From: a bacterium
Lineage (GTDB): Bacteria; Bacillota; Bacilli; Lactobacillales; Streptococcaceae
DNA length: 64,000 nt
Assembly: GCA_905221145.1 (NCBI GenBank)
Contig: CAJNCA010000004.1
Span: forward strand, 62,001-126,000
Direction of reading: 5' to 3'
The position numbers were made by a program, and so were the translations under genes. Numbering within the stretch: position 1 is the stretch's first letter; each line of letters starts with the position of its first letter. The notes under the pieces were generated by a model. It worked only from the letters and a program-made list of their open reading frames with translations, searched no databases and was not told the origin of the DNA. Below are positions 45,286-53,466 of the stretch, piece by piece.

Positions 45286-45921
45286 TTATTCATAAGTTAC
45301 GACTGAGACGACACCCTTATCATACTCAGCGATAAAGATATTGGCTACATTATCATGCCCTTGTTTACTGAGGTTATCAAGCAGCCATTCTTCGCTTCGA
45401 CCAATCGATTCCAAAACATCTACTTGGATCACACCGTCAGTCACAACTGGATACTTAGGATTTTCATCTCCCATTTGGACCACGATGAGTTGGCCATTTT
45501 GCTCCTGCACAGCTCGTTTGACTTGTTTCATCTGGAAAATCCCTTGGCTACGAAGTTTGAGGGCTACATCCGATGCAGACAAACCAACTGAACGACAGGC
45601 TTCTGGGTCAATCTTCCCATTTTTGATAAGGAGAGTTGGCTTGCCATCAATCAAGTGTTTGACAAAACGAACATTGTTATTGAGCCACTTGAGGGTCAAG
45701 ACCAAAATCGTCCACATCATCAAAATCACTGCATACTGGAGAATACTGATAGAACTATTGTAAATTACCCCACCGATGATACCACCAAGAACATAGTTCT
45801 GAATTTGGTCTGTCGCAGAGTTAGGTGCCAAGTTCCCCTTCCCTGTCACATTGATAACAAAAACAAGCGAGAAGAGCCCCAGGGCCAATTTGATTAAAAT
45901 TTCCATATAATTGAGTGTCAT
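45286..45921 (-). CDS. DUF421 (YetF-like) membrane protein
   Basis: 211 aa. Three membrane spans in the first ~85 residues, then a soluble YetF-type domain with the conserved PTLLIKNGKIDPE and ALKLRSQGIFQMKQVKRAV segments. YetF-type proteins are linked to spore or envelope functions in Bacillus; the role in streptococci is not known to me. It overlaps the DUF3290 gene by four bases, a pair seen together in streptococci. Confidence 0.88.
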   Translation of the reverse strand: MTLNYMEILIKLALGLFSLVFVINVTGKGNLAPNSATDQIQNYVLGGIIGGVIYNSSISILQYAVILMMWTILVLTLKWLNNNVRFVKHLIDGKPTLLIKNGKIDPEACRSVGLSASDVALKLRSQGIFQMKQVKRAVQEQNGQLIVVQMGDENPKYPVVTDGVIQVDVLESIGRSEEWLLDNLSKQGHDNVANIFIAEYDKGVVSVVTYE

Positions 45922-46373
45922 TTGTTTACCTCCACCAATTCAATAGCGTCTGTTTGATGCAATTCTAATTTCTCTAAAAGATACTTGTCTGGTTCGCTCC
46001 CGTTCATAGCACGGTAGACATTTGGACCTACCTTGACAAGCGCTCCATCAGTGGTAGCTGAAGTATTAACATAAACTTCTGATTTATCCACTCCCAAGTC
46101 TTTGGAAACAACCTCTATGAAATGAAGTGAAGTTTGAAATTGGTTGTTTGATGCTTGATTGGTCTGGTATTTTGAGATTGTCACCAAAAGCATGGCTACC
46201 AAAGTCAAGGCCAAAATCATGACCAATTCACGAAATTTAGTTCCCTTTTTATCACGATAGGCCTTAAAAGCAAAAAATCCTGTGATAGCTAGGAGTACAA
46301 TCCCAAAGCCAATCATAATCCCATTTTGTTGACTGATTTGGCTAAGCACATAGTCATATGAGTAAAATTTCAT
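45918..46373 (-). CDS. DUF3290 family membrane protein
   Basis: 151 aa, two N-terminal membrane spans (about residues 18-35 and 47-65) and an extracellular-type domain (SEVYVNTSATTDGALVKVG). Matches the DUF3290 type that accompanies DUF421 proteins. Start codon overlap with DUF421 indicates coupling. Function unknown. Confidence 0.85.
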   Translation of the reverse strand: MKFYSYDYVLSQISQQNGIMIGFGIVLLAITGFFAFKAYRDKKGTKFRELVMILALTLVAMLLVTISKYQTNQASNNQFQTSLHFIEVVSKDLGVDKSEVYVNTSATTDGALVKVGPNVYRAMNGSEPDKYLLEKLELHQTDAIELVEVNK

Positions 46374-46443
46374 TTATTTTCACTCCCTTTCATAAAATCA
46401 TTCTTAATTATAAACGAAAGAGGGTGATTTTTCAAACCATACG

Positions 46444-46473
46444 TTGGGGAAATAGACCTTTTTTTGGTATAAT
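46444..46473 (+). promoter_or_regulatory. exoA promoter
   Basis: -35 TTGGGG (46444-46449), 18-base spacer, -10 TATAAT (46468-46473), 35 bases before the exoA ATG. Divergent from the DUF3290 gene. Confidence 0.55.
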
Positions 46474-46507
46474 AAAATCTATAAATCTGAATGAAAAAGG
46501 TAACTTT

Positions 46508-47335
46508 ATGAAACTCATCTCATGGAATATTGATTCCCTCAATGCAGCCCTAACTAGTGACTCAGCTCGCGCGAAATTGTCCCAAGAAGTCCTACAAACC
46601 CTGGTCGCTGAAAATGCTGATATTATCGCTATCCAAGAAACCAAACTTTCTGCCAAGGGTCCTACAAAAAAACACTTGGAAATTTTGACTGAACTCTTCC
46701 CTGGCTACAAAAATACGTGGCGTTCTTCTCAAGAACCTGCCCGCAAAGGCTATGCTGGAACCATGTTCCTTTATAAGAAAGAACTCACACCAACTGTCAC
46801 TTTTCCAGAAATCGGTGCTCCTTCTACCATGGACTCGGAAGGCCGCATCATCACCTTGGAATTTGATGAATTTTTCGTAACGCAAGTTTACACTCCAAAC
46901 GCTGGCGACGGTCTCAAACGCTTGGAAGAACGCCAAATCTGGGATGTCAAATATGCGGAGTATTTGGCTGAACTAGACAAAGAAAAACCAGTCCTTGCGA
47001 CCGGTGACTACAATGTGGCCCACAATGAGATCGACCTTGCAAATCCTGCTAGCAACCGCCGTTCACCAGGATTTACCGACGAGGAGCGTGCTGGATTTAC
47101 CAACCTTTTAGCAACTGGATTTACGGATACCTTCCGCCACATTCACGGCGATGTTCCAGAACGCTACACTTGGTGGGCACAGCGCAGCAAGACTTCTAAA
47201 ATAAACAATACAGGCTGGAGAATCGACTACTGGCTCACAAGTAACCGTCTCGCAGACAAGGTCACTAAATCTGATATGATTGACTCTGGTGCACGCCAAG
47301 ACCATACGCCCATTGTCATGGAGATTGAGCTCTAA
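46508..47335 (+). CDS. exoA: Exodeoxyribonuclease III family AP endonuclease ExoA
   Basis: 275 aa. Motifs of the ExoIII/APE1 family: KLISWNIDSLNAAL, IIAIQETKLS (metal-binding Glu), ATGDYNVAHNEIDL, and the final DSGARQDHTPIVMEIEL with the catalytic Asp-His. It cuts abasic sites in base-excision repair. The start at 46508 gives the standard protein; a longer frame from 46358 would include the promoter. Confidence 0.97.
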   Translation: MKLISWNIDSLNAALTSDSARAKLSQEVLQTLVAENADIIAIQETKLSAKGPTKKHLEILTELFPGYKNTWRSSQEPARKGYAGTMFLYKKELTPTVTFPEIGAPSTMDSEGRIITLEFDEFFVTQVYTPNAGDGLKRLEERQIWDVKYAEYLAELDKEKPVLATGDYNVAHNEIDLANPASNRRSPGFTDEERAGFTNLLATGFTDTFRHIHGDVPERYTWWAQRSKTSKINNTGWRIDYWLTSNRLADKVTKSDMIDSGARQDHTPIVMEIEL

Positions 47336-47346
47336 GGAGAAAGCTA

Positions 47347-47733
47347 ATGGACTATCAAGCTGTCATTCCTGAATTTGTAGTATCTGACCTCGAAAAGTCA
47401 CGCCACTTCTACTGCGACTTGCTGGGATTTTCTGTCGAATACGAGCGTCCAGAGGAGAAATTTCTCTTCCTCTCGCTTGAAGACTGCCAACTTATGCTAG
47501 AAGAAGGCAGCACAGAAGAATTAGCCCAACTAACCTATCCTTTCGGGCGCGGTGTTAATATTTCCTTTGGCATTGAAGATGTCCCTCAGCTCCACCAAAA
47601 ACTGCTGGAAGCTGACTATCCTATCCATCGTCCGCTGACCAAAAGAGAATTTCGAGTGGGAGATAGCTTTATTTACCCTCACGAATTTGCAGTTTTGGAT
47701 CCAGATGGCTATTTTTTAAGATTTAGCGAATAG
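47347..47733 (+). CDS. VOC superfamily protein (glyoxalase / bleomycin-resistance fold)
   Basis: 128 aa with the paired beta-alpha-beta pattern: VIPEFVVSDLEKSRHFYCDLLGF at the start, and FAVLDPDGYFLRF at the end with the usual metal-ligand Glu/His replaced or shifted. Such proteins may bind bleomycin-like drugs or be isomerases. It lies 11 bases downstream of exoA in the same orientation and probably shares its promoter. Confidence 0.88.
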   Translation: MDYQAVIPEFVVSDLEKSRHFYCDLLGFSVEYERPEEKFLFLSLEDCQLMLEEGSTEELAQLTYPFGRGVNISFGIEDVPQLHQKLLEADYPIHRPLTKREFRVGDSFIYPHEFAVLDPDGYFLRFSE

Positions 47734-47752
47734 AAAAAATCTTTCAAATCAG

Positions 47753-47800
47753 AAAAAGGCATATTGTCAGGTCTTGAAGAATCTTGATAATATGTCTTTT
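47753..47800 (+). terminator. Terminator after the VOC gene
   Basis: AAAAGGCATATTGTCA pairs with TTGATAATATGTCTTTT across a 14-base loop. Confidence 0.7.
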
Positions 47801-47897
47801 ATGATGAAAAATACTTCTAAATGTTAACCTATAATTGAGAATTTGTCCATTTTTCTTCAATTTGTTCGTTTTTTATTCCAAAACACTGACAAAACAT

Positions 47898-47926
47898 TTG
47901 ATTTCTAAAGTTATTTAGTGTAAAAT
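47898..47926 (+). promoter_or_regulatory. xpt promoter
   Basis: -35 TTGATT (47898-47903), 17-base spacer, -10 TAAAAT (47921-47926). Confidence 0.75.
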
Positions 47927-47964
47927 AAAAACATTGGCGCAAGCCTATTTAAAATTGAATATCG

Positions 47965-48035
47965 TTTTACTTGTTTATGTCGTGAATTGGCACGACGTTT
48001 CTACAAGGTGCCGGAACACCTAACAATAAGTAAGT
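47965..48035 (+). promoter_or_regulatory. Purine (guanine-type) riboswitch aptamer upstream of xpt
   Basis: P1 pairs TTACTT (47967-47972) with AAGTAA (48028-48033). P2 is GTCGTG/CACGAC with loop AATTGG, J2/3 reads GTTTCTAC, P3 is AGGTG/CACCT with loop CCGGAA. J3/1 keeps a C at the position that selects guanine/xanthine. Xanthine salvage genes follow, as expected for this riboswitch. Confidence 0.9.
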
Positions 48036-48075
48036 TAGCTTGAGGGGATGGTCTTTTTTGCCATGCCTATTTTAG

Positions 48076-48108
48076 GGACTTACTTAGAGATTAAGTAGGT
48101 CCTTTTTT
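48076..48108 (+). terminator. Riboswitch-controlled terminator of xpt-pbuX
   Basis: GGACTTACTTA / TTAAGTAGGTCC with TTTTTT. The left arm (ACTTACTT) can instead pair with the P1 3' strand AAGTAAG, giving an antiterminator when no purine is bound. Confidence 0.85.
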
Positions 48109-48177
48109 CTATTAGTTTTTTCTGGTTAAGGATCAGAAACAAGCAAATGGATTGGCTTTTAGACTTTAGGAGGTCTT

Positions 48178-48759
48178 ATGAAATTATTAGAAGAGCACAT
48201 CCTCAAGGATGGGCATATCTTGGGTGACAACATTCTCAAGGTAGATTCCTTTTTAACCCACCAAGTTGACTTTAGCTTGATGCGAGAGATTGGTAAGGTT
48301 TTTGCGGAAAAATTCGCTGCTGCTGGCATTACCAAGGTCGTGACCATTGAAGCTTCAGGCATTGCCCCAGCCATTTTTACTGCCGAAGCCTTAAACGTTC
48401 CCATGATTTTCGCAAAGAAAGCTAAAAACATCACCATGAATGAAGGCATCTTAACTGCAGAAGTCTACTCCTTTACCAAACAGGTAACCAGCACCGTTTC
48501 TATCGCTGGAAAATTCCTCTCACCAGAGGACAAGGTCTTGATTATTGATGATTTCCTTGCTAATGGCCAAGCTGCTAAAGGCTTGATTCAAATCATCGAA
48601 CAGGCCGGTGCCACAGTCGAAGCTATCGGTATCGTGATTGAAAAGTCCTTCCAAGATGGCCGTGATTTGCTTGAAACAGCAGGCTATCCTGTTCTATCAC
48701 TCGCTCGCTTGGATCGTTTTGAAAATGGTCAGGTCGTATTTAAGGAGGCAGATCTCTAA
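48178..48759 (+). CDS. xpt: Xanthine phosphoribosyltransferase
   Basis: 193 aa. It makes XMP from xanthine and PRPP. The PRPP-binding motif is [16 protein letters not shown] near residue 120, and the N-terminal [18 protein letters not shown] is typical of Xpt. Ribosome site AGGAGG. It is cotranscribed with pbuX; start and stop overlap by one base. Confidence 0.97.
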   Translation: MKLLEEHILKDGHILGDNILKVDSFLTHQVDFSLMREIGKVFAEKFAAAGITKVVTIEASGIAPAIFTAEALNVPMIFAKKAKNITMNEGILTAEVYSFTKQVTSTVSIAGKFLSPEDKVLIIDDFLANGQAAKGLIQIIEQAGATVEAIGIVIEKSFQDGRDLLETAGYPVLSLARLDRFENGQVVFKEADL

Positions 48760-50021
48760 TGCAAACTCAAGAAAAACACTCGCAAGCAGCCGTTCTTGGC
48801 TTGCAGCACTTACTAGCCATGTACTCAGGATCTATCCTGGTTCCCATCATGATTGCGACAGCCCTTGGCTATTCAGCTGAGCAGTTGACCTACTTAATTT
48901 CCACAGATATCTTCATGTGTGGGGTGGCTACCTTCCTCCAACTCCAACTCAACAAATACTTTGGAATTGGACTACCAGTCGTTCTCGGAGTTGCTTTCCA
49001 ATCAGTCGCTCCTTTGATTATGATTGGTCAAAGCCATGGTAGTGGTGCTATGTTTGGTGCCCTTATCGCATCAGGGATTTACGTGGTTCTTGTTTCAGGC
49101 ATCTTCTCAAAAGTAGCTAATCTTTTCCCATCTATCGTAACCGGATCTGTTATTACTACGATTGGTTTAACCTTGATTCCTGTCGCTATTGGAAATATGG
49201 GAAATAACGTTCCAGAGCCAACTGGTCAAAGTCTCTTACTTGCAGCTATCACTGTTCTGATTATCCTCTTGATTAACATCTTTACCAAAGGATTTATCAA
49301 GTCTATCTCCATTTTGATTGGACTGGTTGTCGGAACTGCCATCGCTGCTAGCATGGGCTTGGTGGACTTCTCTCCTGTTGCTGCAGCACCTCTTGTCCAT
49401 GTCCCAACTCCTCTCTACTTTGGGATGCCAACCTTTGAAATCTCATCTATTGTCATGATGTGTATCATCGCAACGGTGTCTATGGTTGAGTCGACTGGTG
49501 TTTACCTAGCCTTGTCTGATATCACGAAAGATCCAATCGACAGCACGCGCCTTCGCAACGGTTACCGTGCAGAAGGTTTAGCCGTACTTCTCGGAGGAAT
49601 CTTTAACACCTTCCCTTACACAGGATTTTCACAAAACGTCGGTCTGGTTAAATTATCAGGTATCAAGAAACGCCTGCCAATCTACTACGCAGCTGGTTTC
49701 CTGGTTCTCCTTGGACTCCTTCCTAAGTTTGGCGCCCTTGCCCAAATCATTCCGAGTCCTGTCCTCGGTGGTGCCATGCTGGTGATGTTTGGTTTTGTCT
49801 CGATTCAAGGAATGCAAATTCTCGCCCGTGTTGACTTTGCTAACAATGAACACAACTTCCTTATCGCAGCTGTTTCAATCGCTGCAGGTGTCGGACTCAA
49901 CAACAGTAATCTCTTTGTCAGCATGCCGACAGCCTTCCAAATGTTCTTCTCAAACGGAATCGTCGTAGCCAGCCTACTTGCCATTGTCCTCAATGCGGTA
50001 CTGAATCGTAAAAAGAAATAA
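48759..50021 (+). CDS. pbuX: Xanthine permease (NCS2 family)
   Basis: 420 aa, about 12-14 membrane spans. NCS2 signature features include GVAFQSVAPLIMIGQSHGSG and the NTFPYTGFSQNVGLVKLSG motif near residue 288 (Q/E-N-x-G-x-x-x-x-T type). It imports xanthine for Xpt, and both are under the purine riboswitch. Followed by the first copy of the 29-bp terminator repeat. Confidence 0.96.
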   Translation: MQTQEKHSQAAVLGLQHLLAMYSGSILVPIMIATALGYSAEQLTYLISTDIFMCGVATFLQLQLNKYFGIGLPVVLGVAFQSVAPLIMIGQSHGSGAMFGALIASGIYVVLVSGIFSKVANLFPSIVTGSVITTIGLTLIPVAIGNMGNNVPEPTGQSLLLAAITVLIILLINIFTKGFIKSISILIGLVVGTAIAASMGLVDFSPVAAAPLVHVPTPLYFGMPTFEISSIVMMCIIATVSMVESTGVYLALSDITKDPIDSTRLRNGYRAEGLAVLLGGIFNTFPYTGFSQNVGLVKLSGIKKRLPIYYAAGFLVLLGLLPKFGALAQIIPSPVLGGAMLVMFGFVSIQGMQILARVDFANNEHNFLIAAVSIAAGVGLNNSNLFVSMPTAFQMFFSNGIVVASLLAIVLNAVLNRKKK

Positions 50022-50022
50022 G

Positions 50023-50051
50023 AAAAAGAGGTGTGAGCCTCTTTTTTGTTT
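50023..50051. terminator. 29-bp terminator repeat, copy 1 (after pbuX)
   Basis: AAAAAGAGG-TGTGAG-CCTCTTTTTT-GTTT: stem with hexanucleotide loop. It can stop pbuX on the plus strand and, by its A-run, the converging nuclease gene. An identical 29-base copy lies at 52962-52990 on the other side of the restriction-modification cassette. Confidence 0.9.
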
Positions 50052-50075
50052 ATTCCAAATTGAGTGTAAATACTA

Positions 50076-51566
50076 TCAATCCCAATTCCCATCTAATATT
50101 TCTTTTATAAACTTTTTAGGCATCCAAAAGGAGTGTTTTGTAATCCTACGCCCATCTGGAAGTTCATCCGTATCAGATAATGAACCTTTTCCAATAAATT
50201 TTCCTTTTTCAATTTCATAATAAGTATTAGTAGCATGTAATTTCGTAAATAGGATTCTGTTTATCCTACTTTGAGGAAAATTAGTTGACACTTTATTACC
50301 ATTTTGAGTTAATTTAACTCCGTCAGAAATAATTTGTCTAGTTTCCTGCCACACTCTTTGTATTTCTTCTAATTGTCTATCCTGAAATCCCCAAAACTTG
50401 ATAGAATCTAATACAAATAGCTTAGGTTCAATTTCCTTAAAAATAACGAAGAGGAATCGTTTATTATAAATTTCATTATAAACATGTGATGATTCCCAAC
50501 TATCTGTTGCTGCTAGTTCTTTGAAACAATAAGTTTTAAATGGAGAGTCTTCCTTAGGTAAATTATTCTTATCTACTCGAATAACTCTCAAATTCATGTT
50601 TGCTTTTTGAAATTCTTTTGTCTTATCTAAATCCCCTGTTAAGCCTAAAATTTTTCTAATCAAGGTACTATTCTTACCTTTTGCTTTGGGATTCACTTCA
50701 AATCTATCATACAACTCTTGTTCAGAGAAACCTTTGTAGGAGAGAATCTTCTCTTCAATAACCTCAGTAAATGATTTTTTCTCACCCCTAAAATTAGCTA
50801 GAACACTTTCTTGATCTGATTGGTTAAAGATTTTATGATTAATCAGATAGGTCATATAACTTGATTTTAATTCCCAAGCTCTTTGTTTTGCTAATTCATG
50901 ACTAAAAGGTTGTTGTCTTAAATCCTTTCCTTTACCTGCTCCTTTTGTACAAGTTGATAAATAGTTTCCATCTGATTCTGATAATTCATGTGCCCGTCCA
51001 TTTTTGATTTTATCTGTAATCTTCTGATAGTCTTCAAGGATGACTGCCATATCCTCCTCAAACCATTCATATAAAAATATTTTTTCAATGACATAGTCCT
51101 TCATTGTTTGATTAGGAATTAAGCCATTGTAAAACAATAATAAAATCTTTGCACATTTTTTCCATAAATGAGTGGAGTAAAAATCCTCTAAATTTTCCTC
51201 CATATAGTTTAGTATTGTTAGTACAAGTCGTTCTTTGGCACTAAGTGTTCCATTTTTATTTATCTTAAAAGGAGTAACTTTTAATTCTACACCTATTTTT
51301 TCAAAGTCAGCTTCCGAGTCACTATTTGGCTGATAACCATAGAAATATTTTTCAATATAATTTCCATACTGCCCTTTTGACTTCATACTAATTGCTTTAT
51401 CTTGTACCTCAGAGACTACTCTATCATTATAATCGTCATATGATTTATAGAGTGAACGATTATACTCTTCCATAACATCGGAAAATTTTCTATTTAATAG
51501 TTTGTGAGAATATTCAATAACACTATCGATATCTTCATCGTTATAGTTAAATAAGTTTTGATCCAT
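50076..51566 (-). CDS. Type II restriction endonuclease, Sau3AI/MutH-like
   Basis: 496 aa, near the length of Sau3AI. The N-terminal half has KSKGQYGNYIEKYFYGYQPN, SEADFEKIGVELKVTP and SAKERLVL. The Asp in ADFEKIG and the ELK triplet are the metal-binding D...ExK catalytic residues of the MutH/Sau3AI fold. The C-terminal half should be a second, catalytically inactive MutH-like domain, as in Sau3AI. Family members I know cut GATC, so specificity GATC is expected but inferred. Local base composition is low (one sampled 60-base line counts 19 G+C). Divergent from the methyltransferase. Confidence 0.87.
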   Translation of the reverse strand: MDQNLFNYNDEDIDSVIEYSHKLLNRKFSDVMEEYNRSLYKSYDDYNDRVVSEVQDKAISMKSKGQYGNYIEKYFYGYQPNSDSEADFEKIGVELKVTPFKINKNGTLSAKERLVLTILNYMEENLEDFYSTHLWKKCAKILLLFYNGLIPNQTMKDYVIEKIFLYEWFEEDMAVILEDYQKITDKIKNGRAHELSESDGNYLSTCTKGAGKGKDLRQQPFSHELAKQRAWELKSSYMTYLINHKIFNQSDQESVLANFRGEKKSFTEVIEEKILSYKGFSEQELYDRFEVNPKAKGKNSTLIRKILGLTGDLDKTKEFQKANMNLRVIRVDKNNLPKEDSPFKTYCFKELAATDSWESSHVYNEIYNKRFLFVIFKEIEPKLFVLDSIKFWGFQDRQLEEIQRVWQETRQIISDGVKLTQNGNKVSTNFPQSRINRILFTKLHATNTYYEIEKGKFIGKGSLSDTDELPDGRRITKHSFWMPKKFIKEILDGNWD

Positions 51567-51621
51567 TTTCTTCTCCTATCTTTTATATTATATCAAATTA
51601 AACTAAAGCAAACATTAATAC

Positions 51622-51650
51622 TTGATCAATCATTGAAAATAGTATATAAT
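51622..51650 (+). promoter_or_regulatory. Methyltransferase promoter with a GATC in its -35 box
   Basis: -35 TTGATC (51622-51627), 17-base spacer, -10 TATAAT (51645-51650). The -35 lies in the palindrome TTGATCAA. If the cassette modifies GATC, methylation of the promoter is possible. Confidence 0.75.
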
Positions 51651-51682
51651 GGATTAAACTGTAAAAAAATGAAGGAGAAAAG

Positions 51683-52948
51683 ATGAAAGTTCTCGAACTA
51701 TTTGCTGGAGTTGGCGGTTTTCGGATAGGATTAGAAAATGCCGATAAGCAACTCTTTAAAACAAAATGGGCAAACCAATGGGAACCATCTCGTAAATCTC
51801 AAGACGCATTTGAGGTCTATGATTATCACTTCCCTAATAGCGAAAACATCAATATTAGTATTTCTGATATAACAGACCAACAATTTTCCAAAATGGATGC
51901 CGATATGATTGTCGGTGGTTTTCCTTGCCAAGATTACTCTGTTGCGCGTAGCAAGAAAGATGAAAAAGGTATCGAAGGAAAAAAAGGAGTTTTATTTTGG
52001 GAGATTATTAGAGCAACGGAAATAATTAAACCAAAATATTTAATCCTAGAAAATGTAGATAGACTTTTAAAAGCACCTTCAAAACAAAGAGGACGTGATT
52101 TTGCAATCATGCTCACAGCTTTTAATAATCTTGGATATTCTGTAGAGTGGCGAGTTATTAATGCTGCTGAATATGGAAGAAGCCAACGAAGACGTCGTGT
52201 ATTCTTTTTCGTATATCGAAATGATACGGTATTTGCAAAAAAGATTGATAATCTTTACGAAAAAAATGAAGAAATCTTTGAAGATAATAGGTATGATGAC
52301 TATATTTTCAATCAAGGTCTATTTGCAAAACAATTTCCTATTAAACCTATAGCAGTTAAAAATCGTCATGTGTTTTATGAGTTACCAAATGATATAGTTG
52401 AAGTCTCAGATACTTTTACAGGTACCGTTTGGAATACAGGCGTTATGAGACATGGAAAATACTATTCTATTGATACAGAGCCTAATTACAATGGTAATCC
52501 CATCACTCTAGGAGAAATTCTTCAAGATGAATCTGAAGTACCTGAAAAATATTTTTTAACTGATCAGGCTAAACTGGAAAAATTTCAATATCTTAGAGGA
52601 CCTAAAAAAATTGAACGAACATCCTCTGACGGACATCAATATATCTATTCAGAAGGAGGAATGTCCCCTTATGATGATTTAAACCTTCCTGGACGAACAA
52701 TGCTTACATCCGAAGGAACTGTTAATCGTTCTACACATTTATTATTTGTAAACAATAAATATAGATTAATTACACCCATTGAAGCTGAACGACTTCAGGA
52801 TTTCCCAGATGATTGGACAGCTAAAAAGAAATTATCTGACGGTTCTATTGTAGAGGTATCTGATAAAATGAGAATGTTTTTTATGGGAAATGCTTTAGTT
52901 ACTGAGATTGTAAAAGAAATTGCTAGGTTTATTAAAGAAATTGATTGA
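51683..52948 (+). CDS. C5-cytosine DNA methyltransferase (type II modification enzyme)
   Basis: 421 aa with the motifs in order: I ELFAGVGGFRIGLEN (residues ~4), IV GGFPCQDYS with the catalytic Cys, VI ILENVDRLL, VIII QRRRRVFFF, then a variable target-recognition region, IX and X with RLQDFPDDW and GNALVTEIVKEIA. All catalytic parts are intact. It should protect the host by making 5-methylcytosine, most likely in GATC because of its partner nuclease. Start at 51683 has GAAGGAG 7 bases upstream. AT-rich like its partner, so probably acquired with it. Confidence 0.95.
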   Translation: MKVLELFAGVGGFRIGLENADKQLFKTKWANQWEPSRKSQDAFEVYDYHFPNSENINISISDITDQQFSKMDADMIVGGFPCQDYSVARSKKDEKGIEGKKGVLFWEIIRATEIIKPKYLILENVDRLLKAPSKQRGRDFAIMLTAFNNLGYSVEWRVINAAEYGRSQRRRRVFFFVYRNDTVFAKKIDNLYEKNEEIFEDNRYDDYIFNQGLFAKQFPIKPIAVKNRHVFYELPNDIVEVSDTFTGTVWNTGVMRHGKYYSIDTEPNYNGNPITLGEILQDESEVPEKYFLTDQAKLEKFQYLRGPKKIERTSSDGHQYIYSEGGMSPYDDLNLPGRTMLTSEGTVNRSTHLLFVNNKYRLITPIEAERLQDFPDDWTAKKKLSDGSIVEVSDKMRMFFMGNALVTEIVKEIARFIKEID

Positions 52949-52961
52949 TTTATCTGAAACT

Positions 52962-52990
52962 AAAAAGAGGTGTGAGCCTCTTTTTTGTTT
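52962..52990. terminator. 29-bp terminator repeat, copy 2 (after the methyltransferase)
   Basis: Identical over 29 bases to 50023-50051. It ends the methyltransferase on the plus strand, and on the minus strand can end the thioesterase gene. Confidence 0.9.
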
Positions 52991-52992
52991 CT

Positions 52993-53397
52993 CTATATCC
53001 TTACCTGTCTTTCTTCTGATCGCTGGCCTGTGACAAACATGGTGAAGGTTGCTTTGCAGACATTTCTGCCTTCTTGATTGGTGATATCAACATCCACCAC
53101 ACAGGTTGTGCGACCTTGATGGACACATTCTCCTTTAATGGTCAGCACGTCGTCGAGTTTTCCTGCCTTGAGGTAGTTGATAGAGGATTGGAGTGTCACT
53201 CCATCAAGCCCCAGCGAGATAACCACCAAACCACTAATCTGGTCACAAAGGGTGAAGAGATAGCCACCATGGGCATTGCCATAGTAGTTGAGCGACGAGT
53301 CTACTACTTTGGTCGTCACCACAACGTGACCATCTCTCATTTGTTCAATTTCGTAATTTTCAAAGGCAGATATAGCGTCAAAATGAAAGTCTTTCAT
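52993..53397 (-). CDS. PaaI-type hot-dog thioesterase
   Basis: 134 aa hot-dog fold protein. Active-site region NAHGGYLFTLCDQISGLVVI (His-Gly-Gly near residue 43) is the PaaI/YdiI pattern. It likely cleaves an acyl- or aryl-CoA; substrate unknown. The start at 53397 has AGGAGG 6 bases upstream. It sits at the outer edge of the restriction-modification cassette and ends right at the second terminator copy. Confidence 0.88.
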   Translation of the reverse strand: MKDFHFDAISAFENYEIEQMRDGHVVVTTKVVDSSLNYYGNAHGGYLFTLCDQISGLVVISLGLDGVTLQSSINYLKAGKLDDVLTIKGECVHQGRTTCVVDVDITNQEGRNVCKATFTMFVTGQRSEERQVRI

Positions 53398-53466
53398 CGT
53401 TTCCTCCTGATATTTCAAACGACACTATGATACTACTTTTTATAGGACTGTGCAAGGAGAAAGCTC

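Noticed and set aside
47965..48035. Adenine riboswitch
   Set aside because: The specificity position in J3/1 appears to be C and the genes are for xanthine salvage, so the guanine/xanthine-type is favoured.
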